This document shows, one piece after another, positions 1-10,472 of a DNA stretch of 64,000 nt; position 1 is the first letter of the stretch; the number at the start of each line of letters is the position of its first letter. The notes beneath the pieces were generated by a model. The model saw nothing but the letters and a program-made list of their open reading frames with translations, was not told where the DNA came from and did not search any database. The translations under genes and the position numbers were made by a program. The stretch is from Diphasiastrum complanatum (taxonomy: Eukaryota; Streptophyta; Lycopodiopsida; Lycopodiales; Lycopodiaceae), in NCBI GenBank assembly GCA_029204225.1, contig CM055108.1, positions 9,774,056-9,838,055 of the forward strand, in the 5' to 3' direction.

Positions 1-1283
1 TCCCCAACAGAGATCAAACTTAACCAACTTGACAAACAAGTAGCCAACTAGCCAATAAAGATCAAACTTAATCAACTTGAAATTCTAGAACTAACATTGG
101 GAGCCAATCTCTATAGAAAGTCATTTTTTCTCTATATAATTGATTGATCTCCAGGCTTCGTTTAGTGATGCCTAGATCATGTGAGATGATTGCACATCGA
201 TCTGAGCTCTCTTGACTTCACTATAACCAATTAAAAATTTTCAGCCATAGGAACTTGGCGTCAGTTGGATTTTGGTCGCAATGGTGCCAGGAGCTATTGG
301 CACCGAGAACAATGCTAGTGAGAGTGGCGTTGGGAGTAAAGCATGCAATTGGTGCTAGCTTGTGACAACAATTGGAAAGCTCTAGCGAGAGCTTAGACAA
401 TGACCGAAAAAAAAAATGACTTGGAAACACATTTTTTTAAAAAAAAATTAAATTTAAAATATTGTAATTTGGTCAATAGATTTTCATATTGTAATTTGGT
501 CAATAGTATCCAAATTTAAAATGCTTCAAATAAATATATTGTAATGTTAAAAAATTGTTGTATTTTGCAAGAAAATAATTCAAGTTACAAAAATTTGGTC
601 AATAGATTTTCATAAATCACTTAAAATTAGCTTATATCAAATAATAATACTATTCAAAATAAAATCATTAGATACACAAGCACTAAAATACCTAAAAAAA
701 AAAAATTGCCTACTTAAAACAAAAGTTATAGTTTTTGGTTTTTGGAATTTCAAAAGTTTTTTAAATTACAATTCTTGTATCGAAAAAATATTTTTTTAAA
801 TTATGTTAAAAATTTGTATCAATATTTTTTAAAGTTTTAAAATTTTGAAAATCTTTACTTATACCTACATAAGTTCATTAAATATTTAAACATTAAATAA
901 ACGCAAATTGAATTACTTTACAATAATCGAGATTAAATGATTTGTGAATATATTTAAATCACCTTGAAAAAAATCTATAAAAATCTTTTCATTTCTTAAA
1001 ATCTCTAAAAATATTTTTTTTTTTACAAAAAATATTATAAAAACACATCTAAAATTAAGATATTATAAACTTGACAAATCGTTACAATTTTAATTTTTGA
1101 TAATGATTATCAATGTTAAATTTTTTTAATATATTTCAAATTCTTAATTTCAAATCGTTAAAAAATAAATTTAAGAACATTAAATCAATAAAAAAAAAAT
1201 CAAAACACAATACATCAAAAAAATATAAACGTAATTATTCTTTAAAACAAAAGAGAATTTTTTATTCCCAAAAATCATCGAGG
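1..1283. other. AT-rich intergenic stretch
   Basis: No gene is supported. The stretch is strongly AT-rich with many homopolymer A/T runs. Short repeated phrases such as 'ttggtcaatag' occur three times between 470 and 610. Short open frames here are lysine/isoleucine-rich products of base composition. Confidence 0.6.
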
Positions 1284-1503
1284 TCATTTACATCTTTTTT
1301 TTCTTTCTTGAGTAGCCACTGTACTTTCAAGTGGCACATCTTCTACAATATTTTCGACTACCATAACCACATTGTAATTTTGAACCAAGACATGAGCAAA
1401 TTCTCCTGTGTCGTCTAGTTTTCCGCTAGCAGGAGGCTGAGGTTCCTTGAACAAGGGAATTACTGTATCCTTGATGTCTAAACTCTTTCCCACGTCAGAT
1501 AGT

Positions 1504-1719
1504 TCATTTTATTCTCATTTTTACAAAATCAACTAAATTAGTATCTAAATCTACTACAACAACATGTCTACCTTTCTGAACAACACATGCGCTCGTAGTG
1601 CCGCTACCGCTAAATAAATTCAAAATCCAATTAGCTGGGTGAGAGAAAATATCAATTAAAGATATTTGGTGCATTAGGAAGGTCTCATTGGAGTCTACAA
1701 GAAGATATACCAAGTTTCT
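1504..1719 (-). pseudogene. Methylase C-terminal exon with motif I (FSGSGTT)
   Basis: Acceptor TTTCTAG at about 1718 precedes LVYLLVDSNETFLMHQISLIDIFSHPANWILNLFSGSGTTSACVV and then GRHVVVVDLDTNLVDFVKMRI. NLFSGSGTTSA followed about 12 residues later by VVVDLD is the standard C-terminal SAM-binding motif of N4/N6 methylases (consensus DPFxGSGTT...G...I/VxxD/E). It aligns with the family up to the final helix, so the SAM pocket is well preserved in this fragment. A coding-like stretch in another frame continues to 1284 (PLFKEPQPPASGKLDD). Joining to the GTAAGT exon end gives a TGA codon at the junction, another sign of decay. Confidence 0.65.
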
Positions 1720-2047
1720 AGAAATTGCATGTAGAATTTGAGATATTCAATTTTTTGTGATTTTGTCAAAACCCTAATATTGATTGGATCTCTAGTTTGT
1801 GAGGTTACTGAACTTCATTTGAGTGTGTTTCAATCTTAGGAAGTGGCAAGAATCATTAGGTTGAGGATAGATCATAGGTTGATCAAGATTTCACTATTCT
1901 ATGTGTTGATTTTCTAGTTAGAATTGTTAGAAGAGATTTGAGAGGTTCCATATCTTTGTGATTTCTTCTTGAGTTCATTTGTTGACATTCAAGAGAGTGC
2001 TTTGTGCATTGGAACAGGTTCAAAGAAGAAGATCAGGTCACTTCAAC

Positions 2048-3057
2048 ATGGCTACAAGTGGAGGCTTTATGTTGGAGAGCAATGATAGGCTTACCTCAAT
2101 CAACTATTCTACTTGGAAGGTGAGGATGGAGTCCTTATTGGAGATGAATGAGTTGATGGAGATTGTTGCAGGTGTGGAGGAGAGACCTCAAGCACCTCAA
2201 GATCAAGTGAGGTATGACAAGAGAGCAAAGAAAGCTCTACACATGATTAAGATGCATGTTACCAATGAACTTCTCAAGGAAGTTGGTAAGTGCACATCAT
2301 CCTTGGGAAGCTTTGAAGAAGCTTTATGAATCCAAGTCTACATCAAGAGTGCTTACTCTTAGGAGGCAAATCGTTCAAAGTTTGCAAAAGAAGGAAGACA
2401 ATACTCATGCTTTTGTTTTGAGGGTAAAAGCATTCAATGATGAGTTAGCATCTATTGATGAAAGTATTAAGGAGGTAGAACTTGTTCAAGTTATACTTAA
2501 TGGCTTGTTGGATGATCATGCTAATCTTGTTCAAAGTTTTGCTATTTAAAAGACTTTGCCAAGTATTGTGGATTTGCAAGAGATCTTGGTGAATGAGGAG
2601 TATAGGCTTCAATCAAGAGGAGGTGGATCTACATCGACATCTCATTATGAAGAGGATGCTATGTACATCAAAGGCAAGTTCAAGGGCAAAGGCAAAGGCG
2701 AGTGGTCTAAAGGGCAAGATCAAGGTGAGACTTCTTATTTTGGCAAAAAGAAAGATAAGTCTAAGTTGAAATGCTTTTATTGTGGAATCAAAGGGCATTT
2801 TGCAAATGAATGTTTGAAGAAGCAAAGAGATGAAGGTAGCAAGCAAATCAACTTTTACTACTAACGATGAGGATCTAGGTGGTGGTGATTCTCTTTTGAT
2901 GTGTTCTTCAAGTCTAATATCAAGTGAAGGTGACAAAGATTCATGGTGGATTGATAGTGGAGCTAGCTCACACATGACTAGTCACAAGGAGTTCTTTACT
3001 TCTTTGGTCACTTATGATGGAGCCAAGAAAGCAATTCACATGGCCAATGGTGGTTAG
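2048..3057 (+). pseudogene. Copia gag and protease, frameshifted
   Basis: Starting at MATSGG, the reading shows the Copia gag start (LTSINYSTWKVRMESLLEMN), a frameshift near 2290, the UBN2-like middle (ILNGLLDDHANLVQSF), a stop at 2547, a lysine/glycine-rich linker, then the CCHC zinc knuckle CFYCGIKGHFANEC at about 2776-2817. A further frameshift leads into the protease core WWIDSGASSHMTSHKEFF (2944-2997), where DSGAS is the catalytic triad. A TAG at 3055 separates this from the downstream frame. At least two frameshifts and two stops mean it is not functional as it stands. Confidence 0.7.
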
Positions 3058-3060
3058 TGT

Positions 3061-5629
3061 GTGATTGAAGGTATTGCTTCAATTCCTATTTGTCTCTCTA
3101 CTAATAGGAAAGCAAGACTTGATGGTGTTCTTTACATTCCTTCACTTTCAAAGAATTTGCTAAGTGTTGGTCAAATGATAAAGAAAGGATACATGGTAAA
3201 GTTTGGTGGTGATGCTTGTTTCATTACAAAGGAAGAAATCTTGGTTGCTAGGGGCAATAGACAAGGTAGACTTTTCAAGCTTGATGCTTTTGTTATGGCT
3301 AACAAAAAGGATGGAATGGAAAAGGAGATTGGTCTCAACTTTCCAAAGTTATCTTTTAGCATCAATAAGATTGGTGGATCTTATGCAAAGTCTAACAAGC
3401 TTCCTTATGCTAGATCTAGGTCAAGATCTAATATGCTTCTTGGAGATGTTCCTCTTTGTGCTAACTTGGCTAGTCTTGAGGATAATGATGGTGTTTCAAT
3501 GGTTCTTCATGGCAAGTGCAAGCATGCAAAAGGTAAGAAAAGAGCTAACTTCATCAATAAAGGTGAAGGTTCTTCCTTGGAAAAGATTGTTGCTAATGAT
3601 TTCTTTGATCATATGGAAAAGAATGTTGCTAGGTGCATGCATGAAGGAGGTGGTTCTTCTACATTCTTTTGTTATGATTCCAAGAAAGTCATTTTTCCAG
3701 CAAGTGGAGTCACATGTCTTCATAAAGAGAGTAGATCAAATGGTTCTATCAAGAGACTTGGTGAGGGAGATAGTCACAAGTCAAGAAGAAGAGAAGTATG
3801 TGAAGAGTTCAAAGTAGGATGTACTTTGAATGATGTCATTGTGAATGATAGTGAGGAAGAATCATTATCATGTGAGTCATTACCTAAAACATTGAGTAGA
3901 AGTTCTTTTTTGAAAAAAAGAGGGTACTTCAATCATCCTTATGTTGAAGGTACTAACCATATTTTTCATGGCTTCTAATGTTTTTGAGGTTTCTACTTCT
4001 TATGATGCAATCATTAAGAGGGAGTCTTATGAAGGAAAGAGCAATGGAAGATTGGTTCTTGAGAAGATCCAAGGCATGGATCTCACATCTCTTCATCAAC
4101 TCAAAGGATTCTATGATTGTGAATTGATCACTCATGATCCAGATGGCAAAAGTTTTGTTGGAGAAGACTACATGGAGCAAATCGAGAGGCAATTTCTTCA
4201 AGGCAAGAGAGATCTCATTGGTGAGCTTATTGAGGTTTGTTATGGGCTCAAGAGGGCTGGATTTATTAGGTTTGATACTCATCTTCACCTACTCTACTTC
4301 ATCTTGGATGGAAAGTTTGGAATCTATCTTTTGATTTATGATGGTAACATTGGTGACATTGTTTTCACTAACCTTTGTGGAAATTCGAGATCAAGCATTG
4401 ATGAGTTCTTGTTGGATCTAGATCATATGTTTGAGAGGGAGTATTTCCAGAGGTTCAGGTCTGAAGATATTCATATCTTTGATATCTTTGATGATCAAGA
4501 GAAAGGTAAGCAAGTAGAAGCGACACACTTTGCTTTACTCACATGTTTTGGAGAATTTTCTTGTGTAGATGATGCTATGCAAGTGGATATTGGTTCTCAT
4601 GGTTTTCATACTGGAAAAGCAAGTAATGGATCTGGAAAACAAAGTCTGTTCAATGACTTTGATGGTCAAGAGGAAGATCAAGAGGTTGGTCTCAAAGGGC
4701 TTCAACAACACAAAAGGAAAGGTGGCAATTTGGAGCTAGTCAAGAGCATCAAAGGAAGGTTATTTGGCAAAGATGTTATGGATCTATTTTTGCAGCTTAT
4801 TAAAGACTCAAGTAAGGTCAAAGGAGCAGCAAAGAAGTGTTGTTCAAGTTTACTTTACTTGTTCTATCTCATGTTTGAGCTATTTCATGTGGATGTATGC
4901 AAATTGTCAAGATATGGACAAACTAGCTACATTGTCTTGCAATATCTTATTGTTGGAGTTGTACTAGCATTCTTGGCTGGTTTTGCTGATGGAAATGAAG
5001 CTATTGGAGGTTCATTATGTCACTCATCCATGATCAAGCTCTCAAGAGTTGAGCTACTTGATGCCAATGTTTGGAAATTGTCAATTTTTGGTGAATTCAT
5101 GGTCATTTTCTTGTGTCAAGTAGATCTTGAAGATGGACTAGTGCAACCTACTTGGTTTATGGAGTCATGTGGTGCTGGATTTGCATCATTTATGTACTCA
5201 CCTACTCATGGATTTCCAAGGTTTGATTTTTTCTTGTGGCAAGATGGAGATGGAGGCTCATTCATGGAGTTGTATGGTGGAGACATATCAAGAAAGGACA
5301 AAGTTGGAAGAGACAAGCAAGAAAATGGTCATCACTCACATTTATTGTTTGGTTTCTGTAATTTTCTAGAGAGTTCAAAGTTTGAAACATGGAGGAATCA
5401 TTTCATTCACATTCTATTTGGTTCTTCATGTTCAAGTTATATCTTGATGTGTAAAATTGATGTAAGAAATAGTGAAGCATCCAATCTGGACACTATTCTC
5501 TATATCAATTATGAAAAATACTTTAGAACCTTAGAAAGAAGATCTATACTTAGTATGGAGATCATTCTAAAGTTGGATCAAAGTTCTATTGTCAAAACTA
5601 TGCCAAAACTAGTTGAAGAGGGAGTGTGA
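3061..5629 (+). CDS. Two overlapping orphan ORFs replacing Copia pol
   Basis: ORF a (3061-3978, about 305 residues) begins with a recognisable gag-pre-integrase segment (GVLYIPSLSKNLLSVGQM) and then becomes unrecognised, lysine/serine-rich sequence. ORF b (3941-5629, 562 residues, possible internal start MASNVFEV at 3968) overlaps it by 38 bp in another frame. ORF b has acidic and hydrophobic stretches and one plausible membrane helix near residue 330 (YLIVGVVLAFLAGFA). No RT motif (YVDD), integrase HHCC/DDE or RNase H motif is present. The length of uninterrupted frame in an otherwise mutated element is notable. It may be captured host sequence, an env-like ORF, or a young family-specific ORF; I cannot assign a function. 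Confidence 0.4.
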
Positions 5630-6200
5630 GAGATTTCAATTAGTTTAGTCTAGTTTATTCACATTTTGGTAAATTGTCAATAAGAGGCCAAAACTCATTT
5701 TAGACTTAGAGATAAACTTTTTGAAGTTATATTAGTTTAAAATACATTCAATAAACACTTTTGGAAAGTGTGGGAAAGTTGGTAGTCGAGTTTGAGAGAG
5801 ATTCAAATTTGAACTTTAGATACATTGAATCTAGACCCAAAAATAGTAGGGTTTACATTTTGGAGGGAAAGCCAAGTGGCCAAATAGGGTTTGAAAACTC
5901 TATAAAAGGATGTAACTCGTGGAGAGACACATCTTCTCTCTTCTCTCTCTCATTTCATCATTATCCATGGTTCTCTTTGGGTTTTACTACTCATTGGTGC
6001 ACTATCTTGGTGTTATCTTGCAATCTTGTGTGTAGAATGATCATTTATTGCTATTTTCGGTTCCACACGTGTGAAATACAGTAGGGTACTGTAATTGTAC
6101 GGACAACAAACATATTTTATGTTTTGGTTCATGTTTGATCAATATCTTTTAGAGTTTTCATCTCATTTTGTATGTAGATGCTGATTTTTCTACATTGGCA
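5625..6200 (+). repeat. 3' LTR of the non-autonomous Copia element
   Basis: It begins TGTGAGAG directly after a purine tract and plausibly ends at ...ACATTGGCA (6200). A TATA-like CTCTATAAAAGG lies at 5899-5910, followed by a CT-rich leader. The matching 5' LTR is not in the window, so the boundaries rest on motifs only. Confidence 0.5.
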
Positions 6201-6383
6201 GGATTGTTGGTTTGCTCCTTATTGTAACCAAAGATTTGGGACTTGGATTGGATCTTGAATGATCTGAAATCCTTCACAGAACATTACAAGTAAAATAAGT
6301 TTAAAATTTTAACTTTAAAATTTAAAATTTAAAATAAAAATATGAATTAAAATACGAATTCATAATTCAAGAACTTAGAAACT

Positions 6384-6840
6384 TACCACACAACATTCTC
6401 TATTCCTACATTATATAAATTTAGTAGAGCTTTCTGTACTGATGCTGACTGTCAAGAAGAATGAAAAATAACAACTCTCCAAATTGGAGAAGTTGTGACT
6501 TCAAGAAAACCCTACACAAAACTATGGATTTCAGTAAATTTGAAAGGGGAATCATCATTTAATGATTCATTCATCTGAAATCCATATGGTATATCGGCGA
6601 TAGCGAGTGTATAAGGTCTTTTTTTTTAAATTTTTGAAATTTCTCTACAATCGCCCTCCTCAACGAGTAAAAGCATGGTTGATCATTGACACTTTTGGGA
6701 AGGTAGATCTCTAATGGGTCCTCCTCCGCAATGGTCTCACCTCATGCCAATCTCTCTCTGTCCTTTTTTTCTGCTTTTGCCTTCAGAATATGTCTCTTGA
6801 ATTGCTTTGGAAGGACTTTGTTTTTCTTGTCTTCGGGAGA
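6384..6840 (-). pseudogene. Methylase exon with motif IV (ADIPYGF)
   Basis: Minus-strand reading starts after an acceptor TTTTTTAG near 6840: SPEDKKNKVLPKQFKRHILK..., then EEDPLEIYLPKSVNDQPCFY, then PYTLAIADIPYGFQMNE at about 6613-6560, then WRVVIFHSS and VQKALLNLYNVGIENVVW, ending at a GTAAGT donor (6388). ADIPYGF matches the catalytic (D/N/S)PP(Y/W) motif of amino-methylating DNA methyltransferases, with Ile for the first Pro. Three stops break the reading: TGA after RERLA, TAG after IHSFV, TGA after VIFHSS. With the GSGTT exon downstream, the order IV then I fits beta-type N4/N6 methylases. Confidence 0.55.
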
Positions 6841-7275
6841 CTAAAAAAGAAAAAGCTATGCTTAGCATGGGAGACAAAATATAAAATAGAATAGGAGACT
6901 TAACTTTTAAAAAAAAAAATTAAATAAATAAAAACTATTATTAGCATAGAAGACATAAAATATAGAAAATAAACAATCAATAAGCACCTATGCTAAGTAT
7001 GGGTGAAATGAATACCATGTCTTTAAACAAAATAAAAAATAGACTCAAGGATTCATTTCGGCTGTTCAGAGGATAAAGCCTCTGACACTCATCGAATCTT
7101 GACAATTTAACCCTGTCACAAGGGCTTTTTGAACTTTCATAAATAGTTTATGCCTGCATTTAAAAAGTATAATTGTTAAGAATCCAACAAAATCATGAAA
7201 ATCACTTTATTACAAAAGGTAACATGAAAATAAATATTTAGATTATGACTATTACCTTTGAAATTCTTTTCTCAT

Positions 7276-7509
7276 TTATGCCAGAGAAAGTTGACCATCG
7301 ACAACTCTAGAAAGAACACTTATTATTAGCTCTGAAGAGCTAATCCCTTGCATATTCTTCCACTCTGGTATTCTCATTTCTGTAGGGATTGACTTCAGAG
7401 TTTGAGTGTTAACAACTTTTTTCTTTGACTTTGAGGCACCCTGAACAGGTTGGCCTTTTATTTGAAAACTGTCCCATTTATCAAAAAATTTATCAACAAG
7501 GGCCCACAC
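7276..7509 (-). pseudogene. Downstream exon of the ParB-methylase gene, no recognised domain
   Basis: An acceptor-like GTGATAATAG precedes the coding stretch VWALVDKFFDKWDSF..., followed by a basic region (SKSKKKVV) and EMRIPEWKNMQ...SSELIISVLSRVVDGQL, ending at a TAA. It lies between the ParB exon and the motif IV exon. It does not join the preceding exon in frame with the most obvious splice sites, which suggests indel decay or a missed splice site. A further short coding-like piece (MKVQKALVTGLNCQDSMSV) lies at about 7155-7080. Confidence 0.35.
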
Positions 7510-7712
7510 CTATTATCACAAAAAAAAATATTTGATAAGGAATTTAGGGAGTATTAAAATTGAGTTCAAAATTTTAGTCTGATAAAGACAATTTAAAATG
7601 ATTACAACATATATTATGACCAGAGCATTCCATGACAAGCATAGCAAAATAAATTACTTGGCCACTGCAAAAAACAAGTTGAAAAAAATTATCATATTTT
7701 GTAAGGCTCTAC

Positions 7713-8660
7713 GTAGGATTTTTCAAATCAAAAGACAGGTCTGTCTCTTGAGCACAGAGTGCTTTCAGCTCAAGTTGATTCACATCTCTTGCTTTGGAGA
7801 CTCTCATGAATTCTTTGTGAAAAAATGGAATTCTTTGTACCACGGTCATCTTCATCCGGTAGTCCTGATCAATATAGTGGTACCAAGCCAATAATTTCGC
7901 TTCTTCCACTGTCAGACCAGCAAATGCAATGGCACTCACAGTTCGAAAGCTTGGAATATGGGAATACTCTTGAGATAATTGTTTCCGGACTTGTAAACTA
8001 TGTAAGCCCCCAAGAACAAAAAAATGATATGAATCTAATAAAGAAAAATTAAAATTTGCAACATCATTGCATTCGTTGGGATCAACCAAAAGAACAAAAT
8101 GAGTAACTATGGCCTGTGTATGATCTTTAAATTTTATTTTTAAATTATGTACATGTGTTTCATTCGGTTTTCTTACTTCCATTGGCCTGTCTCCTATTAT
8201 TGGGTCTACAAATGGCCTATCACACTGATTTATATCTAAAATTAAAGTTGTTTCTTTTATTTTTTTTGTTTTATGAATATATTTTCTTAATTTGGCAAGC
8301 TCAGAGATGTCTTGTAAAGGGCGAATAGATGCACCAGGTAGCGACATAGATGGTTCGGTTGCGGCTTTTTTGCTTTCAGCAGACAGGATGGACTTATGGC
8401 GATGTGTAGCCATGGTTTTTGGGCGTGACTTACGTCTAGTGGGAGAAGACTCAAAAATATTATGAGATCTCTTTTTTTTGGGATGAGGGACAACTACAAT
8501 TTCATCCTCAACATTTTCAGAGGCCGGCTTTGTGACCTGAGCAGTGGTAGAAGCGGACTTGCGACGTCCAATAGAGACACCTTTTGAACTCCATAATGAA
8601 TAGATCGGATCTTTCCCCTCAACAACAACAGCTAGAACCATTTTTAAGCATTGCTTCATG
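7713..8660 (-). pseudogene. ParB/Srx-like domain exon
   Basis: About 316 residues are open. The N-terminal 120 are basic and serine-rich with nuclear-localisation-like clusters (PHPKKKRSH, RRKSRPK). The C-terminal half resembles a ParB N-terminal domain: CDRPFVDP...GDRPMEVRKP matches the start of the fold, YHFFVLGGLHSLQVRKQL sits where ParB proteins have their G-x-H-R-x-x-A box, and FAGLTVEEAKLLAWYHY matches the following helix. The arginine of the box is replaced by serine (GGLHS), so any CTPase or nuclease activity is doubtful. The exon ends at donor GTAGAG (7712). In phages this domain commonly precedes a DNA methylase, which fits the downstream exons. An unrelated fold with a chance match is possible. 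Confidence 0.5.
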
Positions 8661-8798
8661 CTCTAGACAGAAACAAAAATCAGTTTTAAAATATAATGAG
8701 TAAACAAAAATCAAGTTTAAAATATAATGAGTAACAACTATGCTAAGCATGAAACAAATGTAGACAAACATGAATAAAAATATATTTTAGAATTACAC

Positions 8799-9148
8799 CC
8801 CAAAGTAACTAGAGCTTTATCAAAATAGGCTTTGATGGCCTCGTCTTGGCAAAGTCGAATATTTATCATAGTCTCGTTCATAATGAAAATAGAACGAGAC
8901 TTATCCGTCTCTTTTACAGGTGCATTCACAAAACCTTCTTCCACATCCTCATTTGGTTGATCAACAAGCAATCTTCCTTGAACTTTGAATTGTGAGTCTC
9001 CTCTGCCAGGCTTCTCAGCTAAATGAATAAAAAGCTCCTAAAGCTTTGTGTTGTTGACCCCTTTGGTGAAGTAGTACATGAATTTTTTCTTATCTTTCAA
9101 CGAAATATCTTGAGGTTTACTCGAAATTTTAAAAGAAATCTTCGACAT
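8799..9148 (-). pseudogene. Exon 1 of the ParB-methylase gene
   Basis: The ATG at 9148-9146 follows an acceptor-like tract of T residues ending in TGCAG, which suggests a 5'UTR intron. Translation runs about 116 residues (begins MSKISFKISSKPQD) to GTTACTTTGGG followed by donor GTGTAA at 8798. One in-frame TAG (after VNNTKL) interrupts it. The sequence is otherwise coding-like: lysine-rich N-terminus, then an acidic segment, then NIRLCQDEAIKAYFDKALV. I recognise no domain here. The exon joins exon 2 in frame if the acceptor is CTAGAG before 8660. The palindrome array begins 232 bp upstream of this ATG. Confidence 0.5.
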
Positions 9149-9379
9149 TTCGAAAATTATCAAAGACAATTGAAAATCTGCAAAAAAAAAAGACTTTTTA
9201 GAAAAATTTAAAACACTACCTCAATGAAAATACCTAAAACTTTAATAAGACAAGCCGTTTTTGTGAAAAATATTTAAAAAACAAAACTGAAAATTCAACA
9301 CATTTTCCTACTAAAACATTTCAAAAGGATCACTTTTCTCAAACAAATCCTTGTAAAATAAGAAAAATACAAGTAGCGA

Positions 9380-9821
9380 CCTATGTTGAGCATAGGTTGT
9401 GTTCGAGTCCTTAGTAACAACTTATGCTCAACATAGGTTAGCAAGCAGATTGCGAAGACATCTTATGCTGAGCATAGGTTGTATCTCTAGTACGCGAGTG
9501 ACGACCTATGCTGAGCATAGGTTGCATCTCTGGTCGTCTTCTAACTCATGCTCAACATAGGTCGTTACTCGCGCGCTCTAGTCCAACCTATGCTCAGCAT
9601 AGGATGTCTTCGCAATTTGCTTGATAACCTATGCTGAGCATAGGTTGTAAGAGGAGCAAAGATGCAATCCATTCTCAGCATAGGTCGAACCGTGGTTAGA
9701 ATAGAAAAATCACGCCGGAATCCTATGTTGAGCATAGGATGCTACTAAGGACCCGAACACAACCTATGCTCAGCATAGGTTAGAGGAGATTACTGGTGCA
9801 AGCACCTATGCTGAGCATAGG
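9380..9821. repeat. Array of eleven 17-bp palindromes with about 41-bp period
   Basis: Copies of CCTATGCTNAGCATAGG or close variants start at 9380, 9421, 9462, 9505, 9545, 9587, 9628, 9669 (16 bp, degenerate), 9722, 9763 and 9805. Spacing is 40-43 bp except one 53-bp step, close to four helical turns. The inter-repeat segments are also related: segment 1 (9397-9420) is the inverted complement of segment 9 (21 of 24 bases), segment 2 of segment 6 (22 of 24), and segment 3 of segment 5. The array therefore forms a large imperfect inverted repeat centred in segment 4 (9522-9544). Diverged single copies lie at 6855, 6987, 8737, 9889, 10356 and 10426. It sits between the divergent methylase and transposase-like genes. 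Confidence 0.9.
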
Positions 9822-10472
9822 TTACCCTTGTTTCAAGAAGATGAATATAAATTAATACATGAATATTTTCTAATGCAAGAATTTAATACCCATGCTAAGC
9901 ATAGAACAAAGTTAAAAAATGACAATAATCTTATCATCAAGAAATCTGTAAGCGAGAACGTATGCGAAATCTTATAAAAAGCCGTGACTTTGTCGTAGCG
10001 AGAGCTTTGGCAGCAAGTGTGCTTCTGAATTCGCAAATGGTGTGAGTTATGCTTGGAATATGGTCCTTAAATAATTTTTTTTGAGACCCCCGCCTCACGC
10101 CAGACTTCCAGCTTGCTTCGGGACCGAGTTGCCGCAACTCACCTCACCTCACGCCGACCTCGAGCCTGAGTTGGGACCATCCAAATTTAAATCTAACCCT
10201 GACCCTATCCCTAAGGATGCTGCCAAACAGTATTTGAGACATGGTAGTTACTGAAAATTTTAACTAACCAATTGCTTTCTAGGCTTGTTGCTCATTTGCA
10301 TTTAGTTGTTTTTTTTTGTATACGTCTATTGAGGTTCGCATAACTTTTTATTTGTTCTATGACCAGCATAGGTTGCAGTTAAGTTTGAGGAGCACATTCA
10401 GTGTGGTGTTAACTATTTTAACGGGTCTATGCTTAGCATAATTACATAGTTAATTTTTTTTTTAAGGTTACG

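Larger units (their letters stand above)
1740..6200 (+). mobile_element. Non-autonomous Copia-like LTR element, 5'-truncated
   Basis: The element has a leader, gag, protease and gag-pre-integrase region, then two long unknown ORFs, a polypurine tract (AAGAGGGAG, 5615-5623) and a 3' LTR beginning TGTGAGAG. No integrase, reverse transcriptase or RNase H motifs are visible, so it could only move by borrowing enzymes. No 5' LTR is found: the methylase exon begins immediately upstream. It lies within the methylase intron between donor 6388 and acceptor 1718. A second fragment of the same family is at 46095-46530. Confidence 0.65.
1284..9148 (-). pseudogene. ParB-like / N4-N6 DNA methylase gene, broken, split by a Copia insertion
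   Basis: A minus-strand, intron-containing gene reads right to left. Exon 1 starts at ATG 9148; a ParB-like exon is at 8660-7713; a further exon is near 7509-7276; a methylase exon with a (D)xPY motif is at about 6820-6389; a last exon carries FSGSGTT at 1719-1504. A ParB-like domain followed by a methylase with motif IV before motif I is an architecture known from phage and bacterial DNA methylases. Splice signals are good in places: GTAAGT donor at 6388, pyrimidine-rich acceptors before exons 1 and 2. The copy is dead. Stop codons interrupt conserved-looking reading in exon 1 (TAG near 9040) and in the motif IV exon (three stops), and exons 2 and 3 do not join in frame. The 1720-6388 intron holds a Copia element. 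Family membership is inferred from motifs only. Confidence 0.6.

Noticed and set aside
1113-1418. Lysine-rich 101-codon ORF
   Set aside because: A product of AT-rich composition, partly antisense to the methylase tail.
7598-8052. Plus-strand ORFs of 75-98 codons
   Set aside because: Antisense shadows of the ParB-like exon.
9380-9821. CRISPR-like array (17-bp repeats with 23-26-bp spacers)
   Set aside because: Repeats are too short and variable, the genome is eukaryotic, no cas genes are near, and spacers are inverted copies of each other instead of unique sequences.
9380-9821. True bacterial parS sites
   Set aside because: The palindrome does not match the known parS consensus (TGTTTCACGTGAAACA), and the ParB-like box lacks its arginine; only a loose functional analogy is kept as a hypothesis.
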